Of a stretch of 64,000 nucleotides of DNA, positions 45,101 to 53,514 are shown piece after piece. Numbering within the stretch: position 1 is the stretch's first letter; each line of letters begins with the position of its first letter. The position numbers were made by a program, and so were the translations under genes. The notes below the pieces were generated by a model. It was given only the letters and a program-made list of their open reading frames with translations, was not told where the DNA came from and made no database searches. This DNA comes from Bog-473 sp963750075. Its GTDB lineage: Bacteria > Actinomycetota > Acidimicrobiia > Acidimicrobiales > RAAP-2. The stretch covers positions 496,001-560,000 of the forward strand of contig CAVVPG010000004.1 in the NCBI GenBank assembly GCA_963750075.1, in the 5' to 3' direction.

Positions 45101-45927
45101 GACGACGTTCGACGTGCTCCCGGTGAGGTTGCTGCCCGAGCCCGCCGTAGACGGCCTCGATGTAGTCGGTCCCCACCGGCAGGCTGGAAGTTGACAAGGT
45201 GGCCTGGCCGTTGGAACCCACGGACCCGGTGCCCAGTGACGTCGTCGAGCCGCAGGTGTTGGAGGTGCAGCTGTAGAAGGTCACCGTGCCCGTGGGACCC
45301 GAGGGATCGATGCTGGCGTTGGTCTCGGTCACGGTGGCCGTGAAGGTGACCGACTGGCCCGAGGTCGAGGGGTTCGGGCTGGAGGCGAGGGCCGTCGTCG
45401 TGCGAGTCGGTGTAGTCGGCGCTCCCCGAGTAGATGAAGTGGTAGCGTGTAGTTCTCGCAGTCGTCCTGGGGGGCGCCGTTGTCATTGAGCTCGATGGGC
45501 ACGCCAGGGCTGGTGGCGTCGCCGCCTGCGGGCACGTTCAAGGAGCCCGAGAAGGTCGGGAGCACCAGGTTGGTCCCCGAGCAGTCGGCGGAGGCGCCGG
45601 GTAGTCCGTGGTGTCAAGGGCCGAGGTGATGCTCTGGACCGAGATGGGGACGTTGAGCAGGTTGTTGTGGACGCTGAAGACCATGCAGCGAGTCGTCCCT
45701 GGGTAGAGGAGAGCCGTCGAGCCCGAGCAGGCGGGCGAGGGGTAGATGCTGCTCGTGATCGTGAAGCTCGAAGTGCCAGAGGTCAGGTCGAAGCCCAGGT
45801 GCTGGGCGATGGCAGACTTGGTGCCGAGCACGGACGAGGAGACACCGAAAGCGAGCGCGGCGACGACGAGCGCGATGGCACCAGATGCCATCACCGACTT
45901 CGTCCTCTTGAACCGCTCTGACTTCAT
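42131..45927 (-). pseudogene. Large Ig-repeat secreted protein with beta-helix-like C-terminus, many frameshifts
   Basis: The start ATG 45927 follows GAGGAG. A signal segment (VMASGAIALVVAALAFGVSSSVL) precedes a Cys-containing domain. About eight Ig-like repeats of the Big_3_5 type (NPSSYGSSVTFTDTVSAS, then GTVTFYSCTT) lie in all three frames. The C-terminal 180 residues (42131-42664) are intact and show short beta-helix-like turns (ISGKVTGGISVQSGG; ISGNVTVSGTTG), with the stop at 42131. At least ten indels are needed to read it through. An early one, GACTACCCGGCG near 45603, needs one more C to give PGASADCSG. It was probably an exported protein of about 1260 aa. Confidence 0.7.
42985..45330 (-). 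repeat. About eight tandem ~303-bp Ig-like repeats
   Basis: The marker CTCGACGTAG or CTCGATGTAG recurs near 43019, 43321, 43625, 43933, 44239, 44537, 44842 and 45156. Spacings range from 298 to 314, where a coding array should be constant modulo 3. The unit of about 101 aa carries VTFYSCTTNTCGTKTSLGTG and GTTYVEAVYGASGNYGGSTS. Confidence 0.9.
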
Positions 45928-46017
45928 CTACTCCTCGATTTCACTGTGATGGGCAAGCCCACCGAGGGACTTCAGGTTCCGCCCCCTGAAATCCCTCGCT
46001 GGCCTCGCCCGGTGGTT

Positions 46018-46049
46018 GGCCGGGCCACGGAGGGATCCGTGGCCCGGCC
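46018..46049. terminator. Hairpin terminator after TasA-like gene
   Basis: A perfect 14-bp stem, GGCCGGGCCACGGA (46018-46031) and TCCGTGGCCCGGCC (46036-46049), with a GGGA loop. On the minus strand it lies 67 nt after the 46116 gene and 90 nt before the large Ig-repeat gene. It would allow high expression of the small subunit relative to the adhesins. Confidence 0.8.
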
Positions 46050-46115
46050 TTCCGACCGAGTTGAGCTAATGAAAGAGTGAGCCATAGCCCAGTTCTCCAT
46101 CAGGACTCAGGTGTG

Positions 46116-46694
46116 TCAGCTAGCAGCGAGCGTCAATGTGACCGTCGCACCCTGACAACCGTCCTGGTTGTAGGCACCGTCCAGCATGGTCAGCGCAAGG
46201 CCCGACGGAAGAGCGTTGCCGGTCGAAGCGCTGTCACCACTGCTGTTTGTGTAGAAGTCGCCAGCCTTGATGTCCGTCGAAGACGTCAGAGCCGTGACGG
46301 TCGCCGATTCGGCATCACTCGCCACCGTCCAATTCGACGAAGCGGTGAGCGCGAAGTCCGCTGAAGTGCAGGTGCCATTGCCGAGGCCAGGTGAATTCTG
46401 GGTGACATTGGTGATCGACACCTCAAGCTGGCCCAGGTTCTGGTTACCGTTCCCTGTGGGGTTCTGGACCGTGTCCGAGACAATGGCATTGCTGCCCTGT
46501 CCGGGGTAGATCGTCGTGCCCGCAAGCACGACAGGCCCGACGGTCCAACTACCAGCGTTACCAGCGGTACCAGTACCAGTGCCGCTACCAGTGGTGGTGT
46601 AGAAGGCGAACGCCGCACCAGCAGCACCGAGGGCAAGCCCTGCGGCGAGGCCGATGGCCGCCATCTTCTTGTTCATGAATCGCTTCATATGCAT
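46116..46694 (-). CDS. TasA/camelysin-like secreted protein
   Basis: The intact 192-aa product has a basic start (KRFMNKK), a signal segment (MAAIGLAAGLALGAAGAAFA) ending in an Ala-rich site followed by FYTTTGSGTGTGT, and a Ser/Thr/Asn-rich beta body with IYPGQGSNAI and a final GCQGATVTLTLAAS. This ending matches the GCQGATFSIPVTITVEKQ ending of the 41560 protein. It therefore belongs to the same subunit family, probably a fibre-forming surface protein. AAGGAGC upstream supports ATG 46694. A terminator follows and the large Ig-repeat gene lies downstream. No SipW-type signal peptidase gene is in the window. Confidence 0.75.
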   Translation of the reverse strand: MHMKRFMNKKMAAIGLAAGLALGAAGAAFAFYTTTGSGTGTGTAGNAGSWTVGPVVLAGTTIYPGQGSNAIVSDTVQNPTGNGNQNLGQLEVSITNVTQNSPGLGNGTCTSADFALTASSNWTVASDAESATVTALTSSTDIKAGDFYTNSSGDSASTGNALPSGLALTMLDGAYNQDGCQGATVTLTLAAS

Positions 46695-47022
46695 TTGCTT
46701 GTGCTCCTTGGGTTGAGTTGATTGCTGGATCTGGGCGCTGGTTTCGCCATTCGCTCCCCATAGGCCAGGCGACCAAACTCGGCCTGTGGATCAACACGTC
46801 GCCCAAGGAACCGAGGACCGGCGGTCCTCGGGTACTGCAGGGGGGCAACTTCGCTCCCCGTTGATGCGGCCAGACGGGGCGGGAGTGCCCCGCCTGCCAG
46901 AACCGCAACACCTGTGCTGCTCCTGATGCCAAGGACCGTTGCCGATCCCTCCTGCTGCGACCAGACGGGGCGGGTCCGCCCCGAGTGCAACAGCCGCAAC
47001 ACCTGTGCGTCGAAGGGGGCCA
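46695..47022 (-). repeat. Leader with a tandem duplicated element (46866-46917 and 46956-47008)
   Basis: Upstream of the TasA-like gene, CCGCAACACCTGTGC occurs at 46903-46917 and 46994-47008, 91 nt apart. Each copy is preceded by CCAGACGGGGCGG and its own GC-rich stem (CGGGGC/GCCCCG; CGGGGCGG/CCGCCCCG). On the minus strand each copy could encode a similar peptide (AQVLRLLHSGRTRPVW; AQVLRFWQAGHSRPVW), in different frames, the first beginning at an ATG that overlaps the stop of the 47023 gene (TGATG). It could be a tandem regulatory RNA or a duplicated short coding element; neither is a known class to me. Confidence 0.45.
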
Positions 47023-47499
47023 TCAGGCCGCCGCCTTCGCTCGAAAGAGACGCCGCCTCTTCGGCTCGCGCCGCGCGGGCTCCACTTGCCACGGGTGTGG
47101 GGGCAGGAGCCAGAGCACGCCAAGGCCGAAGAGCAGACCGACCACCAGGGGCTCGTGAAGCGCACGGAAGGCGTCGACGTGACGGTTGGGATACGCGAGG
47201 TGAAGGATCGCCGTGGAGGTGAGCAGCGAGCCGAGCGCCACCACCGAGACGAAGACCAGACTGACGATGGCGAGAGTGGTGCTCGCAAAGAAGCCCAATC
47301 GCTCCTCGGAGACCTGCGGGGGATGCGCGGCGCGATTCCGGCGGGAACGGTGCCTCGCCGGGACGCTGTCGCCTACGGCGAGAACAATGACCGGGCGGTT
47401 GAAAAGGCGACGAGGCCGGGATTCGGGGCGACAGGGCGCGTTGTCGCCGTCCGAGGACGTCGCGCCAAAGGCCGATCCATCGTCAAAAGGGGTCGCCAT
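47023..47499 (-). CDS. Two-helix membrane protein of unknown function
   Basis: The 158-aa product has a basic N-terminal half (SVPARHRSRRNR), two hydrophobic helices (FFASTTLAIVSLVFVSVVAL and LVVGLLFGLGVLWLLPPH) and a strongly basic tail (RREPKRRRLFRAKAAA). No family is recognised. A 7-bp inverted repeat, GAATGGT (47527-47533) and ACCATTC (47540-47546), lies just upstream of its start and may be an operator. Its stop is immediately followed by the tandem element. Confidence 0.55.
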   Translation of the reverse strand: MATPFDDGSAFGATSSDGDNAPCRPESRPRRLFNRPVIVLAVGDSVPARHRSRRNRAAHPPQVSEERLGFFASTTLAIVSLVFVSVVALGSLLTSTAILHLAYPNRHVDAFRALHEPLVVGLLFGLGVLWLLPPHPWQVEPARREPKRRRLFRAKAAA

Positions 47500-47937
47500 C
47501 TATTACCGCCTGCGCCTGATCTGAGTGAATGGTCGCCAAACCATTCATTTCGCCAATGGACGCAAGGAAACCACCGCTGCCTCCCCGCGTCAACCGGTGT
47601 GCGCCGCGGGAGCAACCGGTCGCCGACTCACCGGATGGGGGGCCATACGGCTCTATGAACTCCCATTTCTCCTGGTTACTTGGCTGTGTCTAGCGGACGT
47701 TGGCGAATCGTCGTTTTTCGTCGCAAAGAATTTGTTGTGCATGCCTTGTGCCTATCCGGCTCAAGCGCTTTCTCTCGAATGCCGATCGGGCGCCGTCACT
47801 CAGATCCAAGAGATCACCTGGACAACTCCGTATTCGGCGTGATGCCAGACTTCTTGTTGTCCCCCAAATCGGGGTCAGTGGTCACGCATTGCGACATGTG
47901 CTCAGCCGTGCACGGTACGGACCGGAACACTGCGAAT
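47500..47937. other. Gene-poor, lower-GC stretch
   Basis: No convincing gene is seen in either strand. It is less GC-rich than the flanks and contains the inverted repeat GAATGGT/ACCATTC (47527-47546) near the 47499 start. Short plus-strand frames here have no recognisable features. It may hold promoters for the divergent 47499 and 47938 genes or be remnant DNA. Confidence 0.4.
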
Positions 47938-48266
47938 ATGGAGATGGTGAGATCGGATGGCGATGACGAGCCGGTAGAGGACGCGCCGACCCGACGAAGA
48001 CGTCAATGGCTCGGAGCATGAAGAGGAGGCCGGCTTCGAACGCTGGCGCAAGGAGTCGGCGCTCGGTGCGGTCGGGAACCGGCATCGCTCGCGGCCTTCA
48101 CGCCGTCTTCGCACCACCGGTCGACGAAGTGGCGATCGTGGCAGCCGTGCCGGGCGACCCACCGGACGCCGATCAGCGGGTGCGGGTGATCCTCGATCCC
48201 GACGACCCGACGAAGTCGGTCGCCATCATGCCCGACACGCCGTTGGACCCGCCGCCCTCAGACTGA
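47938..48266 (+). pseudogene. Small acidic protein gene with two frameshifts
   Basis: No single frame is convincing, but joining three gives a coherent product: MEMVRSDGDDEPVEDAP, then DEDVNGSEHEEEAGFERWRK with ESALGAVG, then GIARGLHAVFAPPVDEVAIV and VRVILDPDDPTKSVAIMP to a stop at 48264-48266. The breaks fall near 47990 (GCGCCGACCCGAC) and 48080 (GTCGGGAACC), each equal to one extra base. The corrected length is about 108 aa. The function is unknown. The alternative is that only the third part is translated, from ATG 48006. Confidence 0.4.
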
Positions 48267-48323
48267 CCTCCAACCCTCAGGTTCATTGACTGACGGAAGC
48301 TCAGGACTTACGCATCCGAGAGT

Positions 48324-48342
48324 ATCGGACAGTGCGTCCGAT
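48324..48342. promoter_or_regulatory. Palindromic operator upstream of the P450 operon
   Basis: ATCGGAC-AGTGC-GTCCGAT is a perfect 7-bp inverted repeat with a 5-nt spacer, ending 23 nt before the P450 start. Its size and position fit a TetR-family operator, and the TetR gene is second in the same operon, so autoregulation is the natural inference. Confidence 0.65.
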
Positions 48343-48365
48343 CCATCAGAGGAGTTGTCCACATC

Positions 48366-49601
48366 ATGAGCACCCTGGCGGGCGTGACCCCTGTCGACCT
48401 CTCGGATTCCCGGTCCTACGTGGCGGGAGTCCCCCACTCCTGGCTCGGCCACCTGCGGCGCCACGACCCCGTGCACTGGCAGGACGAGCCGGGCGGTCCC
48501 GGCTTCTGGGCCGTCACCAGTTATAAGGACTGCGTCACCGTCAATAGGGACTACGAACGATTCAGCTCGGCGGCCCAGGGAACCATGCCCTTCGAGCTCG
48601 GGGCGGAGGAGGTCGCCCAGCAGAGCCTGATGATGGTGAACATGGACCCCCCGCTCCACACCCGCTACCGGCGGCTCGTGAACAAAGGGTTCACACCACG
48701 CACGGTGCGCGACCTCGAGAAGAGCATCCACCGCTCCACGGACAAGATCATCGACGAGGTGATCGAGACGGGCGAGGCCGACTTCGTCACCCAGATCTCG
48801 GCCGAGTTGCCCCTGCGGGTCATCGCCGAGCTGCTCGGCGTCCCCCCCGACGACCGCCACAGGATGTTCGAGTGGTCCAACAACATGGTCGGCAACGAGG
48901 ACCCCGAGTACCAGGGCCAGGCCGAGGCGGCCCTCAACGCCGCCATGGAGCTCTACGCCTACGCCGCCGAGCTCTTCGGAAAGAAGCGGATCGACCCGCA
49001 CGCCGACCTGATGAGCGTGCTGACCACCGTCGAGGTCGAGGGCGAGCGGCTGAGCGACCTGGAGCTCGAGCTGTTCTTCCTCCTGCTCACCGTTGCGGGC
49101 AACGAGACGACCCGCAACCTGATGTCCGGCGCCATGTTCGCCTTCTTCGAGCACCCCGACCAGTGGCAACGGCTCCTCGAGGACCGCACCCTCCTGCCGG
49201 GGGCCGTGGAGGAGATGCTGCGCTTCGTCACGCCGGTCATGAACTTCCGGCGCACGGCCATGGTGGACCTGACCCTGAGCGGGACGGACGTCGCCGCCGG
49301 GGACAAGGTCGTCTTCTTCCATGCCTCGGCCAACCGTGACGAGGACGTCTTCGACGAACCCGACACCTTCGACATCACCCGGGACCCCAACCCGCACATC
49401 GCGTTCGGCGGGGGTGGCCCCCACTTCTGCCTCGGGGCCAACCTGGCCCGCATGGAGATCCGGGTCATGTTCGAGCACCTGCTCGACCGCATGCCCGACG
49501 TCCGCCAGGCCGGAGACCTGCAGCGCCTCCAGTCCCAGTTCATCAATGGCGTCAAGCACCTCCCCGTGGCCTTCGCCCCGTCCGCCCGCGTGGGCGCCTG
49601 A
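48366..49601 (+). CDS. Cytochrome P450 (CYP125/CYP142-like)
   Basis: This is a soluble heme monooxygenase of 411 aa. The oxygen-activating I-helix motif AGNETT is at 244-249, ExxR at 283-286, and the heme-Cys loop FGGGGPHFCLG has Cys355. The N-terminal style and the MVNMDPPLHTRYRRLVNKGF block resemble actinobacterial CYP125/CYP142-type sterol or alkane hydroxylases, but family assignment is inference. A GAGGAG precedes ATG 48366 with a long spacer. It leads an operon with a TetR regulator and an LLM oxidoreductase, preceded by a palindromic operator. No ferredoxin is adjacent. Confidence 0.93.
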   Translation: MSTLAGVTPVDLSDSRSYVAGVPHSWLGHLRRHDPVHWQDEPGGPGFWAVTSYKDCVTVNRDYERFSSAAQGTMPFELGAEEVAQQSLMMVNMDPPLHTRYRRLVNKGFTPRTVRDLEKSIHRSTDKIIDEVIETGEADFVTQISAELPLRVIAELLGVPPDDRHRMFEWSNNMVGNEDPEYQGQAEAALNAAMELYAYAAELFGKKRIDPHADLMSVLTTVEVEGERLSDLELELFFLLLTVAGNETTRNLMSGAMFAFFEHPDQWQRLLEDRTLLPGAVEEMLRFVTPVMNFRRTAMVDLTLSGTDVAAGDKVVFFHASANRDEDVFDEPDTFDITRDPNPHIAFGGGGPHFCLGANLARMEIRVMFEHLLDRMPDVRQAGDLQRLQSQFINGVKHLPVAFAPSARVGA

Positions 49602-49631
49602 GCCAGCGCGCTGAAGGAGGCTGAGCGAACC

Positions 49632-50252
49632 ATGGCGCGCCGCGCACCCGACGCGCTCAAGGACGTCATCCGTGACTTCCGGCGCGACCAGATCATGGAC
49701 ACGGCGCGCCGGCTCTTCGGCGAGCGCGGCACCACTGACGTCTCCATGGACGAGATCGCCGCCGAAGCCGGCGTGGCCCGCTCCACGGTGTACGTCTACT
49801 TCTCCAACCGCGACGACCTCCTGCGGGCCTGCGTGCAGTCCATGTACGACCGCATGACCGACACCATCGCGCTGATCGTGTCCGACGAGGCGTCGCCGGC
49901 CGAGCGGCTGCGCGGCCTCATCCTCGGCCTGCTGGAGCGCATCGACGAGAGTCCCGCGTTCTTCCGGCTGGCCATGGCCACCCAGGCCACCGCCGGTGAG
50001 GGGTCCGCGGCCGTGGGCGGGGCGCTCATGATGATCGGCCTCGACATGATCCGGGTGCTCGAGGAGCTCGTCGTGGCCGGCAGGGCAGCCGGCGACTTCC
50101 GGTCCGACGTCGATCCCGACCGGGCGGTGGTGCTCGTCGGACAGCAGATCTATGGCGCGCTCTCGGTCCGGGCCGGTGAGCCCGACCCCGTCCCGGCTGC
50201 CCGGGCCGCCGAGGAGATCTGCGACTTCGTCCATCGCGGGCTGGGAGGATGA
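49632..50252 (+). CDS. TetR-family transcriptional regulator
   Basis: The 206-aa product has the TetR helix-turn-helix near 20-65 (DTARRLFGERGTTDVSMDEI, then AGVARSTVYVYFSNRDDLL) and an all-helical ligand-binding half. AAGGAGG precedes ATG 49632. It lies 30 nt after the P450 stop and 1 nt before the LLM gene start, so it is inside the operon. It probably represses the operon through the inverted repeat at 48324-48342, with a P450 substrate or product as inducer. Confidence 0.92.
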   Translation: MARRAPDALKDVIRDFRRDQIMDTARRLFGERGTTDVSMDEIAAEAGVARSTVYVYFSNRDDLLRACVQSMYDRMTDTIALIVSDEASPAERLRGLILGLLERIDESPAFFRLAMATQATAGEGSAAVGGALMMIGLDMIRVLEELVVAGRAAGDFRSDVDPDRAVVLVGQQIYGALSVRAGEPDPVPAARAAEEICDFVHRGLGG

Positions 50253-50253
50253 C

Positions 50254-51129
50254 GTGAAGTTCGACCTGTGGATGCCGACCGCCAGCCCGATGACCACCCC
50301 TGAGCTGCTCGACGCGGTGGCCGGGGGGGCCGAAGAGCGCGGCATCGGCACCATCTGGGTCGGCGAGCACGTCGTGCTCTTCGAGGACTACGCCAGCCGG
50401 TACCCCTACGCCGAGGACGGGCGCATCCCCGCCCCGCCCGGGAGCGGCCTGCTGGAGCCGCTGGTCACGCTGACCTACCTGGCGGCCAGGACCGAGACGG
50501 TGCGCCTCGGGACCGCGATGCTGCTCCTCCCCCAACGCAACCCGGTCTACGTGGCCAAGGAGGTGTCCTCACTCGACTGGCTGTCGGGCGGGCGGGTCGA
50601 CCTGGGCATCGGCGTGGGGTGGCTGAAGGAGGAGTTCGACGTCCTGAACGTGCCCTGGGTGCAGCGGGGACGGCGCACCGACGAGTACCTCGAGGTGCTG
50701 CGCGCGCTCTGGGTCGACAACCCGTCCTCCTTCCACGGCGAGGTGTACGACCTGCCCCCTGCGAGATGTTCCCCAAGCCGGTCCAGGAGCCCCACCCGCC
50801 GATCCACATCGGTGGCGAGACCCCGGCCGCGCTGCGGCGGGCCGCCCGCGTCGGGCAGGGCTGGCACACCTTCAACCGGTCGCCCGACGAGCTGGTGACG
50901 CGGGCTGGTCGAGCTCGACGGCGAGCTCGAGAAGGTCGGGCGCAGCCGGTCGGAGCTGCGCATCACGGTCTGCCCGTATTTCCAGCCGCTGACGCCCGGG
51001 ATGGTCGAGGGCTACGCCGCAGCCGGCGCCGACGCCGTTGCCGCCCTGTTCTTCGCCTTCACGCCCGAGGACGTGGCGCGGGCGTTCGACGACCTGGAGG
51101 CCTGCCGGGAGGCGGCCGCGCGGGTCTGA
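50254..51129 (+). pseudogene. LLM-class F420-dependent oxidoreductase, two frameshifts
   Basis: This is a luciferase-like TIM-barrel oxidoreductase that would use F420 or FMN. The first part (KFDLWMPTASP, GLLEPLVTLTYLAARTETV, GRVDLGIGVGWLKEEFDVL) is in frame from GTG 50254. Near 50757, CTGCCCCCTGCGAG lacks one C relative to the continuing frame (EMFPKPVQEPHPPIHIGGET). Near 50905, ACGCGGGCTGG has one G too many before ELDGELEKVGRSRSEL. The net change is zero and the corrected protein is 291 aa, normal for the family, with its stop at 51127-51129. Both lesions are in C or G runs, so sequence error is likely and the gene may be intact in the organism. Confidence 0.85.
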
Positions 51130-51443
51130 AACCCGGCCCCGGGGAGCGCCGGCGGTGTGGCGTGCCATCCACGGGCGGCGCGAGGTGCGCTGTGTGCTCG
51201 GGGCGGAACACCCCCGCTTCCTCGCGCCGCCCGAAGGCTTGGCAAGCCGACCGTAAGCCCGCAGCCGGCACGGCGGAATCGTTCGAAGGAATGAACCGCG
51301 CGGCCGCGGTTTCATCCTTGGGGATGAGCACCCGTCCGGCACCCGGGATGGAGTCTGGTGGGATGCTGCGGGGTCGGCTCCCGGAGGGAGACCCAGCTCA
51401 GGCGGCACTACGATGGTCGTCCCCCCTGGGAACGAAGGATCCG
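51130..51443. other. Intergenic region with an inverted repeat
   Basis: These 314 nt separate the LLM gene from the histidine kinase and carry no convincing gene. AACCGCG (51294-51300) and CGCGGTT (51305-51311) form a hairpin with loop CGGC; the pairing extends outward through ATGA/TTCAT with one bulge. It may be a terminator for the P450 operon or an operator for the kinase operon. Confidence 0.4.
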
Positions 51444-52807
51444 ATGGCCCCCAGCACACGTCACCTCTACCCCCAGTGGCTGCGGCCGGGGAGCGCACGC
51501 GGTGCCACGACCCGCGTGGGGTCGCCCGACCGCCAGCTCGACGGGGCGTGGCGGGTCTGGGAGCGGCTGCGGGCCTTCGACCGGCGCTACGCCACCTACG
51601 TGGACGTGGTGATCGCCGCGGTGCTCTTCGTGCTCTGCTCGGGCTGGTTCATCCACACGGGCGGCCCACCCCCGAACCTGTGGCTCGCCGCGTTCCTGAT
51701 CTTCCCGCTGATCTTCCGCCGCCGGGCGCCCATGGCCGTCTTCCTCACCATCGCCTCGGTCGCCTTCGTCCAGTGGCTCGTGACCGGTCCCGCCCTGGCC
51801 GACGCGTCGCTCCTCGTCGCCATCTACACGGTGGCGGTGGAGTCGGAGTGGGTCCTGGTCGTGGTGGCGGCGGTCATCCTCGAGGTGGGCGTCGTCATGG
51901 CCACCGTGCGCTGGAAGCCCACCGGCAGCGACTTCAAGTCCTTCGTGTACCTGACCGGCCTGGCCTTCGCCGCGCTCTTCGCCGGCGTTGTCGTGCGGGC
52001 GCTGCGCAGCCAGCTCGACTGGCTTTCCGAGCGGGCCGAGCGCCTGGAGCTCGAGCGGGACCAGGAGGCGTCGCTGGCCGCCGCGGCGGAACGGGCCCGC
52101 ATCGCACGGGAGATGCACGACGTGGTCTCGCACAACATCCAGGTGATGGTGACCCTGGCCGACGCGGCGGCCACCGCGCAGGGTTCGGACCCGGGGCGGG
52201 CCACCGAGGCGATGCACGAGGTCTCGAGCACCGGGCGCCAGGCGCTGACCGACATGCGCCGCATGCTCGGCGTGCTGTGGGACGGGCCCGGGGGGTCCGA
52301 CGGCGACCGTACGAACGGGAAGGGGTGCCCGGAGCTGGCGCCCCAGCCCGGCCTCGGCGATCTCGATGCGTTGGTGGAGCGGGTCCGCGGCACGGGGCTC
52401 GACGTGTCGGTCGAGCGCGCGGGACGTCCCTTCTCTGTCTCGGAGGCCGCGGGCCTCACCGTCTACCGCATCGTGCAGGAGGCGCTGACCAACGCGCTGA
52501 AGCACGCCCACGATCCCGCCTCGGTGGAGGTCACGTTGGAGTACCGCGACCCGGACATCTCGCTGCGGGTCACCGACGACGGGCACTCGGCGGTGCCGGT
52601 GACCCTGCCCGGGGACGGCAACGGGAACGACCTCCGGCACGAGACGGGCGAGCCCTGGCGCCCGTCGCCGGCGGAGGGCACGGCGTGGCCGGGATGGCGG
52701 AACGGGCGGCGGCGTTCGGCGGCACCCTCGACGCCGGACCGGGCCCGGGCGGCGGCTGGGAGGTGAGGGCGACCCTGCGCGACTGCAAGACGCCGGCCAT
52801 CCGGTGA
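51444..52807 (+). pseudogene. NarL-family sensor histidine kinase with C-terminal frameshift
   Basis: The product has four to five transmembrane helices (VDVVIAAVLFVLCSGWF to SFVYLTGLAFAALFAGVVV), HisKA_3 with ERARIAREMHDVVSHN, and HATPase N-box IVQEALTNALKHAH and LRVTDDG. Near 52675, GCGGAGGGCACGG lacks one base; with it restored, the final G-box reads GHGVAGMAERAAAFGGTLDAG and the stop (52805-52807) overlaps the regulator start. The total of 1364 nt is one short of a whole frame. As sequenced the frame ends at 52766 without a proper G2 box. ATG 51444 follows GAAGGA. It is the partner of the next gene. Confidence 0.87.
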
Positions 52808-53514
52808 AGATCCGCGTCGTGCTGGCCGACGACCAGGCGCTCCTGCGCAAGGGCTTCCGCATGATCCTCGAGTCCGAGGACGACCTCGAGATCGTCGGCG
52901 AGGCGTCCGACGGGGCCGACGCCGTGCGCCTGGTCGAGCTCTACAAGCCCGACGTCGTCCTCATGGACGTACGCATGCCCGTGCTCGACGGGATTCAGGC
53001 CACCCGGGCGATCGCGGCGGCGACGACGGGTGACGAGACCCGGGTCCTGATCCTCACGACCTTCGACCTCGACGAGTACGCCTTCAGCGCGCTACGGGCC
53101 GGTGCCAGCGGCTTCCTGCTCAAGGACGTGCCACCCGCCGAGCTGGTCGCCGCCATACGGACGGTCGCCCGGGGCGACGCAGTCGTGTCACCCCGCATCA
53201 CGCGGCGGCTGCTCGAGGAGTACGCCGACACCCTGCCCGACCTCTCCGGGGGCGCGACGGAGGACACGGAGCCCGCGGCGGGGGGCGAGGACGCGGCGCT
53301 GGCGCAACTGACCGAGCGCGAGCGCGAGGTCCTCCTGGCGGTGGCCGACGGCCTCTCCAACGCCGAGATCGCCGCTCGCCTCTACGTCTCGGAGGCGACG
53401 GTCAAGTCCCACGTGGGCCGGCTGCTGGCCAAGCTCGGGCTGCGCGACCGGGTGCAGGCCGCCGTCTTCGCCTTCCAGTCCGGGCTGGTCCGACCCTCCT
53501 CGTCCTCGTCGTGA
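52804..53514 (+). CDS. NarL/LuxR-family response regulator
   Basis: The 236-aa product has a receiver domain with ADD near 8-10, Asp55 in VVLMDVRMP and Lys107 in FLLKDVPP, an acidic Gly/Ala-rich linker (GGATEDTEPAAGGEDA) and a LuxR helix-turn-helix (LTEREREVLLAVADGLSNAE; VSEATVKSHVGRLLAKLGL). Start GTG 52804 overlaps the kinase stop by 4 nt, and its own stop overlaps the ABC1-kinase start by 4 nt. Three genes are thus chained by start-stop overlaps. Confidence 0.93.
   Translation: MKIRVVLADDQALLRKGFRMILESEDDLEIVGEASDGADAVRLVELYKPDVVLMDVRMPVLDGIQATRAIAAATTGDETRVLILTTFDLDEYAFSALRAGASGFLLKDVPPAELVAAIRTVARGDAVVSPRITRRLLEEYADTLPDLSGGATEDTEPAAGGEDAALAQLTEREREVLLAVADGLSNAEIAARLYVSEATVKSHVGRLLAKLGLRDRVQAAVFAFQSGLVRPSSSSS

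Noticed and set aside
48258..50354. A 698-codon open frame antisense to the P450 and TetR genes
   Set aside because: It is His/Asp/Gly/Arg-rich with no domain, and mirrors two well-supported genes on the plus strand; a GC-rich shadow.
52660..52690. Programmed frameshift in the histidine kinase
   Set aside because: No slippery heptamer or pseudoknot was seen, and the same one-base lesion pattern occurs in unrelated nearby genes.
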